Positions 32,775-43,650 of a DNA stretch of 64,000 bases are shown piece by piece. The notes under the pieces were generated by a model, which saw only the letters and a list, made by a program, of their open reading frames with translations, made no database searches and had not been told where the DNA came from. Where the stretch lies: the NCBI GenBank assembly GCA_905221615.1, contig CAJNDT010006024.1, positions 861,017 through 925,016 on the forward strand. The letters are read 5' to 3'. The stretch's first letter is position 1. Every line of letters starts with the position of its first letter. A program made the position numbers and the translations under genes. The stretch comes from Symbiodinium sp. CCMP2592. Taxonomy: Eukaryota > Sar > Dinophyceae > Suessiales > Symbiodiniaceae.

Positions 32775-32999
32775 ACCGTGCCTGGTAAATGGTCAAGTCC
32801 TCATATTTCGACTCCTCAGCAGAGGCCACAGAACACTGAACGCGCAGGACGAAAACAGCCGAGATCTCCACTGTTCCCTGAGGGCTCTGAGATGCTTCCT
32901 TGGATGCGAGTCATGCCAAGTCTCCATTAAATATCTCTTGCTAGCTGATTTACTGTGCGCTACTCGTACTGGGCAGGGAGATCCGTCGATAGCAGACCA

Positions 33000-33501
33000 T
33001 CAGCTAAAATCCGGGAATGCAGTTGACCTATGTGAGACATTTTTAGTGGTCCAGTGGTTGCATTCCAGCGTCGGCTTCGTAGTCCCATTTGACCGTGAAG
33101 CCTGCATGTGACAGACTGGTCTAGCTGAAAGCCCCTTAGGCGACATGCTCGATGGATATTGGCAGCAGCGTACCCAAGGCATGTGACTCCAAAACGTCAG
33201 CTGCAACTATAGGTCGCCATGGCGGCGAAGACGGCAGAAACATTGCCTTATAAGGGTTCCAGAGCATGACAGAAAGCTGCCACGTTTATCAGCTGCTTTG
33301 ACCAATTCAGCACACATAGCAACCACTACACCCAAAGCACTGGCACGCTGATGTCAACGACAACAATGCTGCCACCATCAGCGAGCGAAACAAGGATACT
33401 AGGACAACTGCAAGCGGCCAGAAGGTGCACGTGTTTGCTTTATGTAAGTCTTGGCCCCTCCCAGGAGCAGCCTTTCGGAGCTCCCGGTGGCAACCTGCCA
33501 T
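33000..33501 (-). CDS. Weak exon candidates
   Basis: 33206-33000 reads MSPKGLSARPVCHMQASRSN. 33501-33307 carries a hydrophobic stretch FWPLAVVLVSLFRSLMVAAL LSLTS. Neither has confirmed splice sites. Confidence 0.25.
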
Positions 33502-33540
33502 TCATGGAAGCCAGGTTGCTCGGTTTGGGGCCGTCTGTTC

Positions 33541-33738
33541 TAGGGGCCTAAGAAATTCAGACTAGGGTTCCAGAGGGCTGCTTCAAGGGGGTTTACTACA
33601 AGGGATCTAAAACAAGGGTACTATATAGTAGGTATAGGGGCCTGAAAAATTAGAAAAGTGTTTTGAGCCCATTATACTATAATTGTAATTAAGGACCACC
33701 CAAAACAGTATAGGTAATTAGTAAGACCCCTATAATAT
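33541..33738. mobile_element. Family B elements, partly nested
   Basis: taggggcctaagaaattcag, then gtataggggcctgaaaaatt and the right end gtataggtaattagtaagac cccta, with ctacaagggatctaaaacaa between. Confidence 0.75.
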
Positions 33739-33827
33739 GTGCCAGTGCGAAGCAGCCCTGGGGCATCATACGACAGAATGGCACGATAGGATGGCATGCT
33801 TGTCTGAAACTTCCAGCTTCATGTATC

Positions 33828-33966
33828 CTCGAAGCTCTCCCCATAGGCCCTGAGACTCCCAAACAGAGCACGATCGAGTTGATAAATCCTTCTTCCGTCA
33901 CATCTGCGGTTCCAATCTATGCGCCCCAGGTACATCTTGTACCCCTCCCTTGGTACGAGACGTGCT
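33828..33966 (-). CDS. Exon, unidentified
   Basis: After a CTGAG acceptor the minus frame reads ARLVPREGYKMYLGRIDWNR then RCDGRRIYQLDRALFGSLRA and YGESFE, with a GAG|GA donor at 33828. The composition is strongly protein-like. Another minus frame (33901-33689) is open but weaker. Confidence 0.5.
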
Positions 33967-34065
33967 CAGGTTTTAAGAGAGGCAGGTGTACTCCTCCACC
34001 ACAGCATCATTTTCGGCCGCTTCCTGAAAGTAACAATCATCGCAAGCGGTGGCCGTACCAGCTGG

Positions 34066-34341
34066 TCAGCATACTCCGGTGCTGGCACTTGCAGTCAGAT
34101 GCTCCATAGTACTACAATAATGCATCAAAGCCGTTAGTAGTCCTAGTAACCTAGTAGCAAGAAACAATGGCACCTGTTGCTTTCTCGAAACTGTAGGACT
34201 GTAGGAATTGCCAGCATGGTGATCACGCCAGTTAACACAATACAGAACTGTGGGATACAGAGCAACGGGCTTCGATCGGTCACCTGGTTGTTTGCATGCG
34301 GAAGCTCGGAATTTCACGCAAGAGCCCGATAGCGTCCCCAC
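34066..34341 (-). CDS. Possible exon
   Basis: Minus frame DRSKPVALYPTVLYCVNWRD and RKQQVPLFLATRLLGLLTAL. Moderate composition; boundaries unknown. Confidence 0.3.
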   Translation of the reverse strand: MGTLSGSCVKFRASACKQPGDRSKPVALYPTVLYCVNWRDHHAGNSYSPTVSRKQQVPLFLATRLLGLLTALMHYCSTMEHLTASASTGVC

Positions 34342-34709
34342 GCCGTGCGGGGAACTGTCGCTGCATTCCTACACATTACTATGCTGATACACACTAAACC
34401 CTAAACCCTACAAGTATCTTGACGAGAAGGCCCACTTTGGAAGCATGCGTCCTCTTCGCCTTCCTCGCCATCGGCCTGACTGCACCGGCACGGAAGGCAT
34501 TTTGCATGCTACGAATACTTTGATCTCTGTCAGATGAGCATGTCCTTTCGAGGGGTGGCGTGGCTCCAGCGGCTGAGAAGGCGCCACGGTGGATGCCTTT
34601 AGCCTTATATACTAAACTATCGCGCTACTGTAGCATGGCTAGTGCTTCTAGTTAAACACTGTTCCGTTAAGCTTTGTGACTCCTGCAGGATAACATTATA
34701 CAGGTCTAG

Positions 34710-34862
34710 GCACCACTCGACGACGAGGATGAGATCAGCTCCGATGATGGTCTTGTGGTGATTGTGGACGGGGCATACGCTCAATCAACAGAGCCCTGTT
34801 CGCTAAGCGGTCCCAACTGCGATTCGTCCTGCGGGGACGGGGGGTCGGACGAAAACCGAAGG
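34710..34862 (+). CDS. Plus-strand exon candidate
   Basis: Open for 51 codons between an AG|G acceptor and a GTGAGA donor. It reads APLDDEDEISSDDGLVVIVD, GAYAQSTEPCSLSGPNCDSS, then CGDGGSDENRR. It is one of very few + strand exons in the window. The minus strand here also gives SSDPPSPQDESQLGPLSEQG, so antisense coding is not excluded. Confidence 0.4.
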
Positions 34863-34919
34863 GTGAGATCCTGGGGGAATAGCTTCCCGGCAGTCCCAAG
34901 TTTTAGAGCGACTTTGCCT

Positions 34920-35396
34920 TGATAACCCTGTGCGGGAGCCTCGTCATCGCTGGGGCCAAAGATTTCCTTTCACATCAAGACTCTTGTGCCGGGGACTCAA
35001 CATGACTCAACTTTCGAAGGGCTTTATTACAGACAGCCTTGTGAGCAGGGCATTCAAGCTTGTGCTGGGCCATGGGCGATTCAATCTGTCTGCATAATGG
35101 CTAGCCATCACTGGATCTTCGTCACACATCCGCTAGCCAGCACCTCTGCAACAACCACAGCTAAGATAGCCAAGACTCGTCCGGGGACTTCATCTTTGCC
35201 TCCTCAGACGTGCCAAAACACGTGGGGCTCCAAGTGCAAAGCACGCAAAGCGGGGGCGCCAGCAAAAGCCAGGCCACAAATCTACAGCACGGCGCAAGGC
35301 TGGCGCAAACTGCAATCACAGTCGTGCTTAGCTAGCAGTGTTCGGGCACATCTACACAAGTGCTCAAGGCTCAAGCGTTTCGTTCGTTGCCCTTAG
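34920..35396 (+). other. Open + frames, unresolved
   Basis: One + frame runs 136 codons to 35396. Another gives MTQLSKGFITDSLVSRAFKL then VLGHGRFNLSA-stop (about 35003-35095). These may be downstream exons of the 34710 gene. Confidence 0.25.
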
Positions 35397-35454
35397 TGTC
35401 TCAAGGAAAGTCGAGAAACCCAACTAAACTCTTCAACTCAGCGGTAATATAAGT

Positions 35455-35550
35455 ATTAACTATAATAATAGTAATAATAATAATACTAATAGTAATAGTA
35501 ATAATGGTAATAATAGTAATAATAGCATTAGTAGTAATAATAATAATAAG
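35455..35550. repeat. (TAA/TAG)n trinucleotide tract
   Basis: ataataatagtaataataat and variants. It gives poly-Leu/poly-Tyr ORFs on the minus strand. Confidence 0.9.
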
Positions 35551-35696
35551 TATATGAACTCTCGGCCAAATTGATGCCAAGCTTCGGCCATCTCTTCTTT
35601 GCTCTTCGACTCCTTTTTCTTTTTGGCCGCCTTGCCCTCTTTGGCATCCTGCCGCCGCAACGATGCAGCAGAACGTGCAGCAGCAAAACCGAAAGC
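35551..35696 (-). CDS. Lys/Glu-rich exon
   Basis: Starts after a TTGTAG|G acceptor at 35696, phase 0. Reads AFGFAAARSAASLRRQDAKE, GKAAKKKKESKSKEEMAEAW, then HQFGREFIY before the trinucleotide repeat. Highly charged, alpha-helical, probably nuclear. The end is uncertain because AAG|GC and AAG|GA donors occur inside it. Confidence 0.6.
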
Positions 35697-35879
35697 CTAC
35701 AAGGAGAAACCCTGCAGCTCAGAATCACAACCGACATGATACAGTATTAACCTGTGTCTGAAAGACAGCACTGTTGTCAATAGGCCATTGCTATGGTAGA
35801 TGAAGAGAAGTCAACTGCCACAGCTATCATCTTGATGGCACAACTCCTCCTGCTCTGTAAGAACTTTGCCTGAACCCCA

Positions 35880-36020
35880 ACCAGCCCAAGAATGGAAAGC
35901 TTGGGAAGTCGAAACTCTGAGCGCACTCGCGGCCTTTGGCGCTCCGGTCGCATCCCCGTCATCCGCTTCCTGGACTTGTGACCCGCGAAATCCTTCAAGC
36001 CGTAAATCCTCAATCCTTTC
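35880..36020 (-). CDS. Exon upstream of the Lys/Glu-rich exon
   Basis: Minus frame EGFRGSQVQEADDGDATGAP then KAASALRVSTSQAFHSWAG. Acidic and small-residue rich, on the same strand, 180 bp upstream of 35696. Likely the same gene. Confidence 0.45.
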
Positions 36021-36395
36021 ACCTAGGGTCGGAAACACTAAACCCAGCACCCTAAATCGTAGACCGCAAACCGTCACTCGTGGAAGCCACGGCTTTAGTT
36101 TAATTTGGCGGACTCATTAGAATGCGTCAGGAGCTTTGGAGTTTTGGTTTATAGGGACCTCTAGGGATGCAACAAAAATAGGACTATGACGAACAATCAG
36201 GCTAGTAAGAATAACAAGCAACAGCTGTCATGGCAATGAGTTCTATTTGTCTTTTTAGCGCCAGCCTAGAGAAACAAGACTGATGATTTGGTTCAGCATC
36301 ATGAACCGCAAAGAGCTCTCATCATGCTCAAGCCAGAGCCCTTCCCTCTACACCCCCAAATACGGACTAGGTCATGCAGTTGAAACTTCTAGACC

Positions 36396-36518
36396 CTACC
36401 CAGCATACCCTATACCCAAAAAGCTCCCTGAAGTGCGTGAGATGGCCTCAAGCTGAGCCAGAGCTTCGGCGGTAAGCCTCGCCTGGACAACAGGGACCGT
36501 CGTGTAGCAATCCATTCT
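36396..36518 (-). CDS. C-terminal exon, unidentified
   Basis: After CTTTAG the minus frame reads MDCYTTVPVVQARLTAEALA then QLEAISRTSGSFLGIGYAG-stop (TAG at 36398-36396). Not visible as a long ORF, but composition and acceptor support it. Confidence 0.45.
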   Translation of the reverse strand, partial: RMDCYTTVPVVQARLTAEALAQLEAISRTSGSFLGIGYAG

Positions 36519-36639
36519 AAAGGGATCTGGCTTTGGGGATCATACTTTGGGGACCAGGGTTCGGTGTGCAGGGTTTGGGCTTTGGGGGTATAGGGATCAG
36601 TGGCAGAAGGATGATGCAGAAGGACGTGGATCCTCGGTG

Positions 36640-36720
36640 AAAGGTCTGACATCGACTGCAGCGCGCCTCCTCAGCTGGCATTGTGCCTCCGCAAACCTGG
36701 CAACATGTCTCGATGGGCCT
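36640..36720 (-). CDS. Zinc-ribbon-like exon
   Basis: Minus frame ETCCQVCGGTMPAEEARCSR then CQTFHRG. The spacing C-x2-C-x10-C-x2-C matches a small treble-clef or zinc-ribbon knuckle. It probably joins to the exon ending at 36396, though the phases are not settled. The ATC/GTC repeat just upstream (36720-36775) is probably intronic. Confidence 0.45.
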
Positions 36721-37245
36721 TATCATCGTTGTGGTCATCGTGGTCGTCGTCGTCATCATCATCATCATCATAACTATTACCTCCGCCGTGGCCTCTTTAT
36801 CCTCCCCCACGAATCATGCTGACTCATCAAGACCATCCTCTTGTCCAATTTGCTACTTTTTGGTCGCATGTATCACAGCGCAAACCCTCCAGGCCTGCTA
36901 ACGAAGCTTCTTCATTTTGCGTCGCGGCGATCGGCAAAGCGTCGTGTGAAGCCGGGGAGTAAAAACATGGTGTTGCTCCTCACTTCTACTTGTGGCTTCA
37001 GAAAGGCATCGGGATACCCCGCAAAGCAATGAACTGATTTGCTGGTGGGTTTAGCGTATCCTGTGATGAGCTGTCGCTCTGCTGTCTACATGACTTGAGC
37101 CTGCCCCGTTTTGGGGAAAGCTGCGATGGGCCGGCCATGCATCGAAGTGTGGCAGGAGGGGGACACCAACCAAAGCAATGTCAAGTATGCCAGCATGCAG
37201 TAACGTAAAAATGCCTGCTCAGAACACATAGAACTTCAAACATTA

Positions 37246-37303
37246 GGATCCTTATGATAAGGACCCCCAAATAAGGTGCCCCTAGTTTTCGGAAACACCC
37301 ATA
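37246..37303. mobile_element. Family D fragment
   Basis: ggatccttatgataaggacc then cccctagttttcggaaacac ccat; one half of the family D element. Confidence 0.55.
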
Positions 37304-37325
37304 CATGAAGCACGGGGAGATGGAC

Positions 37326-37921
37326 CTCCAGGAGGGACTTCAGAGCCTGGTAGCTAATGTCGGAGTCGATGTCCTCCAGCTGCCTGGCTCAGGTCGCAAT
37401 CAAGGCCTTGAGGCACGCAATGACAGACTAGCCCACGACTGAATGCACGTCGGGCTGTGGACTGTATGCAGCGGGAAAGCTTCCCCGGCACGGATGATGA
37501 GAAACAGGTCAGCAGCACGAGTCGAGCGACCACATCACCACATGGTACCTCAGTGTGCTCTTCGGTCGTCGAGCACTCTAGCATGAGGACATACCCGCAC
37601 ATTACCAGCTACACAGACACACGAAAGCCACAAAAAAAACAACTCCGGATGCGAACACACAGGCCTACCAAAATGAACCCAAGCAAGAGACAAACATACA
37701 CATATCATATGCTTGCTTGTATGTGCTCGGTGCCCAAGCCGGGTCGTAGTTTGGCCGCTGCAGGTTTGCATCGCACAAGCAAAATCACATTATGTTTCTA
37801 TGGGCACCCCAAATGCAGCCCCCACGCTACCTGCCGATAAGATTGAAATGTCTCGGATCACAGACGGCGAGGGCGATGCTCCTCATAACGAGCTCGGGGA
37901 TTGTAGACAGCGAAGGCAACC
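37326..37921 (-). CDS. Helical-repeat-like gene, three exons
   Basis: Exons: 37921(approx.)-37831, LPSLSTIPELVMRSIALAVC then DPRHFNLIG with a CGGCAG|GTAGCG donor; about 37605-37475, CGYVLMLECSTTEEHTEVPC then GDVVARLVLLTCFSSSVPGK; and 37383-37326 (58 nt, CAG|G acceptor, GAG|GT donor), QLEDIDSDISYQALKSLLE. The short helical units resemble HEAT/ARM-type repeats, but this is only a resemblance. The middle exon's ends are unresolved. Confidence 0.5.
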
Positions 37922-38568
37922 AGGATTTTCGTAACGATTGATCATTAAGCTCTACATGCTGAACCACATTAGCTAACTGGTTGTGCTATGCTTCAAGGTT
38001 TCGAGGGTTTTGGGCATGCAGGCTGAAATAGCCCAAGGAGACGAAAAGCAGCACATGCTCACAGCTTCAACCCAACACATTGTCCTCAGAATTTCGCAAA
38101 ACATGGCAAGTGACGAGATATAATTGCATCGAAGTAGAGGGTATCCGCTCGGTGCAAAAAGGACTCGAACAGGTTGTAATCTGATTTTGTAGCTTGCACA
38201 ACCCTACAACTCCTCTCCAAATCACAAAGCACCCATGTCGCGAGCCTCTACATCCCTAAAGCGTCCTAGACCCTTGACATGAGACCCCTGACCTCTGGAG
38301 AATGATAGATCCCACCTTACTCACCCTTCAAGAACATGCTCCCACCTCATAGGCTCCTTCTAGTCTAACCAAGTAAGTCTGTACTTACGCATGTGTACAT
38401 CATCATACGAAGAATAACGAGATTGAGAATCGGATACTGTGGAAAGAAATATCATTCATTATCCAAGCAAGAGCTGTTGCTACTACTATTTTCAACGAAC
38501 TTCTTGTCGCAACATAGTAAGCATAGTAACAAAAAGCTGTACTAGCAATTACACAAGCACTAGCTCAC

Positions 38569-40385
38569 CTCCATCAATCCAAATAGCTCCTACTGGGATC
38601 CCGGCCGATGCATCCCACGCTTGGGGCAGGGAGCTTCCATGCTTTGAGCTCCCTGGCCTTAAGAGAACAGCGCTGCAGGTCTTTAGGGATGGGTACTTAA
38701 AAGTAGGGTTATAAAAGGGTAACTATACTTATAACCCATATTAGGGGACTTACAACCCTACTTATAGTATGGGCTGTTGGGAGACTACTGTTGCCGGGCT
38801 GTTGTTGAAGTCGTGTCGGCTTCGGCTAGGTTGAGGGGGGAAGGATGGGGGTTATCGGCTCTTCTTACTTTAGCTGTCTGCCGGGTGCAGGGCTTGCGGA
38901 GTTCATGCAGGGCTTGTTCGACATGGTGTTCGGAGTTTCAGGGCTGTCAGGTTCGAGGGGGCGAGATTTTGGGAGCAGGGGTTGAAGTTTCTGGTTGATC
39001 GCAGGTGCTTTTGACTTAGGAGTTTAGGATGCCTCAACATCACTTTAGAGCCTTAGGGGCTGGAGGCTTCATGCTGAAAGATGCATGCTCTAAGGCTTTC
39101 CAGCTTCAGGTGGAGTGAGGTCTACACCCGAGCCTACTTAATTCTGTGTCTTAAGAGTGAGAAATTCACCTCCAAAGAGTCCAAGAATACGTTCTCTGCA
39201 AAGAAATGCCGAGCCTTCTCTACAAGAACCTGCTAAAGACCTTGACGTACGAACCCAGGCTGTGAGCTGAAAAAGGACCCAACACCTGTCAGGCATCCAA
39301 ACTGAGATCCGAAGATCCACTGTCCCCGGAGACGGAAATTATAGTCTATTCTAGTAGATGACAGCACATTATAGTCTCGACTATAGTCTAGACTATATGA
39401 TAGACTATGCTATAGTCTGTTATAGTCATAGTATATGCTACTGTATGATAGTATATTATCGTATGGGCTGGGGTGAAGGCCCAGAGCTCCGTGACTTTGG
39501 GTAGTCGATGCTCCCTGAAGCTCTTACACCCTATAGAACAAAATATATGGTACTGTAGTTATTCTTAATTATGTACAGTAAACTATATGAAATTGTAGTA
39601 ATCGAGTATAGTATACTATAGTATACTATATAATATACAGCTCAAGTGTACCTAAAACTGAGCTCGAGGCTGTTCCTTCCCACCACCATGGTCGGGGCGA
39701 ACTGGACCAGGCGTTTGGTCACAGCTTTACATAACACTTGGCAGAGAACATGGAACATCGGTGCCTTGTAGGAATCACTGCGGTTTGCTGTACAAACCCC
39801 ACCGCTCATGCAAAACGGAAAAACTCCAAGCCTCACCGAGCTGAGTAACAGCTGTCTGGTTGATGGCCATCCAGTCGCCAGGGATGTTGGCGACCCTAAG
39901 CATTCGACTGTCACGACCCATAAGCCCTAACTTGAGTGGTGGTAGAAGCCAAGCCAAGCCAAACTATTCGAGCCTACCTTCCCCCATTCAAAGCAGCGAA
40001 AACGACACTGTTAAGAATTACTGTGAGAAAGGAAAATGGTACAGTATACAAAAATATGCTGCTCAAGGTCTGGCATTCACCGCAGCCGATGGTGCCGATC
40101 GGCGTCTGGTTGCCAAGGGCCGGGCCAGAAGATGTTGTGGACATGGTTCTCCCCAGAGCCCATGCCGTTGGGATAGTCCAGGTCCTGCATGGATCAGGAA
40201 GATATGCACTCAACACTCCCCAGCCATGCCCAAGATGAAGACCCTGAGCCGCAGAGGGCCCTGAAGTATGCAAGCCCTGAGCAGGGCCTCGATGGTCAGG
40301 GCGAAGGATTGGCAGGATCGGCACTCCTTGCCGTCCTCACCGAGGGCTTTCTGAGGATTAAAGTTTCTACCACAGGGCTCAGGGT
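38569..40385 (-). CDS. Six-exon gene of unknown function
   Basis: Exons with matching phases: 40385 to about 40216 (DPEPCGRNFNPQKALGEDGK, ECRSCQSFALTIEALLRACI); 40184-40081 (DLDYPNGMGSGENHVHNIFW then PGPWQPDADRHHRLR); 39895-39837 (VANIPGDWMAINQTAVTQL); 39736-39652 (VLCKAVTKRLVQFAPTMVVG then RNSLELSF); 39285-39170 (CWVLFQLTAWVRTSRSLAGS); and 38652-38569 (GSSKHGSSLPQAWDASAGIP then VGAIWIDG). Donors of exons 2-6 are GTGAAT, GTGAGG, GTACAC, GTGAAT and GTGAGC, all GT, unlike the GC/GA donors of uL2. The first intron is short (31-52 nt) and not fixed. No family recognised. The + ORFs at 39860-40389 are shadows. Confidence 0.65.
39350..39465. repeat. TATAGTC-rich palindromic tract
   Basis: ttatagtctcgactatagtc tagactatatgatagactat and similar; many overlapping small palindromes. 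Lies within the 39286-39651 intron. A related tract at 39592-39640 reads gtatagtatactatagtata. Confidence 0.8.
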
Positions 40386-40699
40386 CTAAAGATCAAGGGC
40401 ACGGCAGGGGAGAGGTGCGTGATACACGACGGTAACGCCCTTTGGCACAGACTTGCATACTCGCCTGCATCGTGCTCTAAGCAACGACGAGTTACTACAA
40501 TGCAAAAAACTGGCATGCTAGATAACAGAGCCTAAACCCTGAAACCTAACTTACGCCGAAGCCTACCACATGACAACTACATCATCAGGACCCGCACTTC
40601 CGATGATTTCTAAATCAGCAACAACCACGCCTCCTGCTTACAGCATCGCGAGTCATGGTATGATATGAGACTATGGAGCATCGGAGAAAATGTGCCAAT

Positions 40700-40765
40700 A
40701 TGTGTTTTTTATGTATGTATACACGCAAGCATACATACATGCACATACATACATGCATACATGTG
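40700..40765. repeat. (CATA)n microsatellite
   Basis: atgtatgtatacac and catacatacatgcacatacatac. Confidence 0.7.
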
Positions 40766-41029
40766 TGCAGAATTGCCTACACAAAAGTTGAGGCGCGTCT
40801 ATTATTTCGATTACGGACTCGGCGTGAAAGCCCAGAAACGTTCATGCTCCCATGCGCGCTGCCGGCATTGCTGCAAGGTTGAAGATTTGCGTCCCGGGGG
40901 ACTTTCCATGCCAGGACATACGGAAAGTCTTTCGAGAGAGTACTTACGGAATGCTCTATGCTAAATATGTACGACATGCAACCCATCCCCAGTCTGTGCA
41001 AGATCACTTTTCTGTCGGAAGCATATCAT

Positions 41030-41345
41030 CCTCCGGGGATACGCCGCTGCGGCAGACGGACTAAGGGGTGAGACACTCCGCTGCCACAGCACATGAAGAA
41101 GAAGTCGATCTCCTGAGCGATATGCTCCTTTCCATGAGAAAACAGCACTAGAGTACAGAGAAAAACTAATGAAGTACCAAGAGCCTCTGCCCTGCGGTAT
41201 CTCCGGCTCTCTTTCTTCTACACTTACCAACATTATTAAATATGAAAAATCTCCCCAAACTGTTTGTCTTACCAGGCACCTTCCGGGCTCAGTTGGCAAT
41301 GCCGAACTTCTTCTGCATCTGGCAGCGGCATGTCCAGTGAATCAG
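41030..41345 (-). CDS. Two exon candidates
   Basis: About 41345-41270 reads SLDMPLPDAEEVRHCQLSPE before GTAAGA. About 41128-41035 reads KEHIAQEIDFFFMCCGSGVS then HPLVRLPQRRIPG before a GAG|GA donor. The + ORFs at 40852-41064 and 41169-41396 also look protein-like, so the strand is only probable. Confidence 0.35.
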
Positions 41346-41809
41346 TCATGCACTATAATGTATGGTCTGCCTGTGCAAGCCCTTCCTACACCCTGAAGAG
41401 CAATTAAACCCTAACACTCTCCAAACATCCTATAAGTCACACAGTAGACTTATATAGGGACTACTATAGGGATCCATTCCCCCATTTCCTACTAAGAACC
41501 AGGGAGGTATTAGGGGCAAGATGCAGAGCTCCGGCCATCGATACTGCGCCAGAGTCGGCTTCGCACAAAACAACAAGCCGAACTCGAAGAGCGATGAAGG
41601 CCGACGGCTTAGGGTTTAGGGTTTAGGGGAAGTGCTTGAAGGCTTATCTAGAGTGTGCACGGTTGAGTAGGTGAATCCGAGAAAATAGACGGTTGGCACT
41701 GATCAGAGGTTGCTCGGGTTATGGTGAAGTGAGGCAGGGTGACCCCTGAGAGACTCCAAACATGAACACTGTGCCTACTGCCCTAAACCCTAAAGATCTC
41801 AAAGACATG

Positions 41810-42145
41810 CCCTCGACAAGCCCCTCCCAGCACGCCTTTCCCGGCAATTTCCGCCGCACGATGAGGCCTTTAATGGCTTGTTGTTTAGCTACCCGGTGAT
41901 GGCAGAAAGAAGCGAATGCCAGGCCACAATACACAAGATGAGTCGGGCCAGTCTAAATCCAGTTCTGTAGCAGAAGCTTTGAATGTCATGACTCCCTACC
42001 TCATGAATACCAGAACTGCAGGAGGCTGCCACGAATGCTGCTTCACCGTATCCGTGAATACCTCCGTCGTCTAGCAGTCTAGCGCACGCACACAACGCCC
42101 TGAAGCACAAAGGCTTGCTGAGATGTCTCGGCCCCAAAACTAGCC
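41810..42145 (-). CDS. Two exons, unidentified
   Basis: The exon about 42145-42000 reads LCFRALCACARLLDDGGIHG then YGEAAFVAASCSSGIHE with a GAG|GTAGGG donor. It joins in phase to 41952 downwards (after GATTTAG): TGPTHLVYCGLAFASFCHHR, VAKQQAIKGLIVRRKLPGKA, then CWEGLVEG. The 47-nt intron is GT-AG. No family recognised. Confidence 0.55.
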
Positions 42146-42413
42146 TCACCGTCCACCATCAGCAAACTCACGAGAGCAAGGAATGCTCAGTGCTTACGGG
42201 TTTGTGTTGCGGTTAAGAACAATCCTCCAGCCATCAAGGGTTGCGGGTGAATCGCGACCGGGGTTGGTTTCAGGGCCTCGGTGTCGCTCAGTAATATTTT
42301 TTTTACCCGGCATGACACCAAGAGTCGGCATTGCCACCAGACACCCTATGCCCTGAACCTCGATTAAACCAAATGTTAGCCAAAACCCTGCACCTTAAAC
42401 CCTAAAGCCCTAA

Positions 42414-42490
42414 ATGGGAGTTTCCGACATTAGGGGTACCTTATTTTGGGATCCTTATAATAAGGATCCTACTATATTAGGGTCCCCTAT
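42414..42490. mobile_element. Family D element, partial
   Basis: tgggagtttccgacattagg ggtaccttattttgggatcc; then a short ccttataataagg hairpin. Confidence 0.6.
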
Positions 42491-42709
42491 TACCCAACAC
42501 ACGACGCCTTGGAACTTCCTGAGCCGCGGACCCAGTGGCTTCAGCGGCGAACGCGTCTTGTACCCCGTGCGGAGGATCCCCCATGGGGACACAGGCGGCC
42601 TCTCAGGGGAACGTATAGGAACCTGATTAAGAAACCCTGGGCCTATAACCCCAAAATGGTGGGAGTCATATAAGGAACCCTAATAAAGGCCCGAGGTTTC
42701 TTAATCAGC

Positions 42710-42815
42710 TAGGAGGATCATGGGACTTAGTAAGGTTATAAGTACCTTAATTGGTGTTATCAGTATATTTACCCTAGTTATGACCCTAGCTACTAAGTCC
42801 CATGGTCCTCTAAGT
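42710..42815. mobile_element. Family A MITE
   Basis: taggaggatcatgggactta ... ctaagtcccatggtcctcta agta; inverted ends with TA flanks. Confidence 0.85.
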
Positions 42816-43077
42816 ATTCGGAGATCTAACATGATGCAAGGCCGTAGAACTGATGAAACTAGAAATTGGAAGCTACGCTGGAGGACCATTGCAAGACAGC
42901 CTTAGCCTTTCTACCTCCTTCACTTCATCGACCTTGTTTGACAAGAAACTTCAGAATATGGGGGCCTCAAAAAGCCAAATTGCGCTCTGGGGCATATTAT
43001 GCTAGTGACGGCGAAAGAAGTGCTTCCAGTGCTGCAGGACCCGCCCAAGGCCCATCCGCCACATGTGCAGACGTTTG

Positions 43078-43160
43078 TAGGGGCCTTAATAATTAGAATA
43101 GGCTTTGGGGGCCCAGTATACTAACTATCATTATACTTAAGGAAGCACCCATAGTAGGGT
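43078..43160. mobile_element. Family B element
   Basis: gtaggggccttaataattag aataggctttgggggcccag tatacta; the right end is degraded. Confidence 0.75.
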
Positions 43161-43284
43161 TAGGGTCAAGGGTTTCGAAGGTCGAAGGATGCTTACGATG
43201 CAGGAAAAGATTGAACTCAGACCTAAACTGAGCATACATCGTGATAGACTTCGCAATGCTACCAATGCGGAATGCAGCTTACCA

Positions 43285-43425
43285 CTCAGACCCCCCGGAA
43301 CAGACACTCGAGCATGGCAGTCGACAGCTCAAGACAATCACCCTGAAGTGCTTCAAGCGGATCGGGCATCACATGCTGGCCTCTTCGTATGTTTGGCGCT
43401 CGTTCCACCACCGTGGGGATGCTTA
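43285..43425 (-). CDS. Exon, unidentified (alternative: uL2 C-terminal exon)
   Basis: One minus frame is open throughout: RGISIPTVVERAPNIRRGQH then VMPDPLEALQGDCLELSTAM. In another frame, the segment 43428-43381, bounded by GAG|G and AAGAG|GC, reads HKHPHGGGTSAKHTKR, which contains HPHGGG, the hallmark of uL2. Only one frame can be real; see the findings. Confidence 0.45.
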
Positions 43426-43554
43426 TGCCTCTGTCAGCTCCTAAACCCAAACTCTAGATGCATTCCTCCTATCACCTGCTTCTGTCGATGCCTTCGTCCC
43501 ATCCTGACCCCAAACCCTATTCCTGATGAGTCCTACAAGCCCTAAAACTGAAAC

Positions 43555-43650
43555 CCGCAGCGGAAACCCTGTAGAAAGGCGGAACCTCACGTGGCCTTCA
43601 CCATATGCGATCCCCTTCAGTTCACCAGGTGCAATCATCACTGCCAAAGG
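43555..43650 (-). CDS. Exon, unidentified
   Basis: Minus frame PLAVMIAPGELKGIAYGEGH then VRFRLSTGF. Good composition; splice sites not fixed. Confidence 0.45.

Noticed and set aside
37384-37440. In-frame TGA inside a helical-repeat exon (VIACLKALIAT, stop, ARQLEDIDSD)
   Set aside because: An AG|G acceptor at 37383 starts the exon after the TGA, so the upstream residues are better explained as intron.
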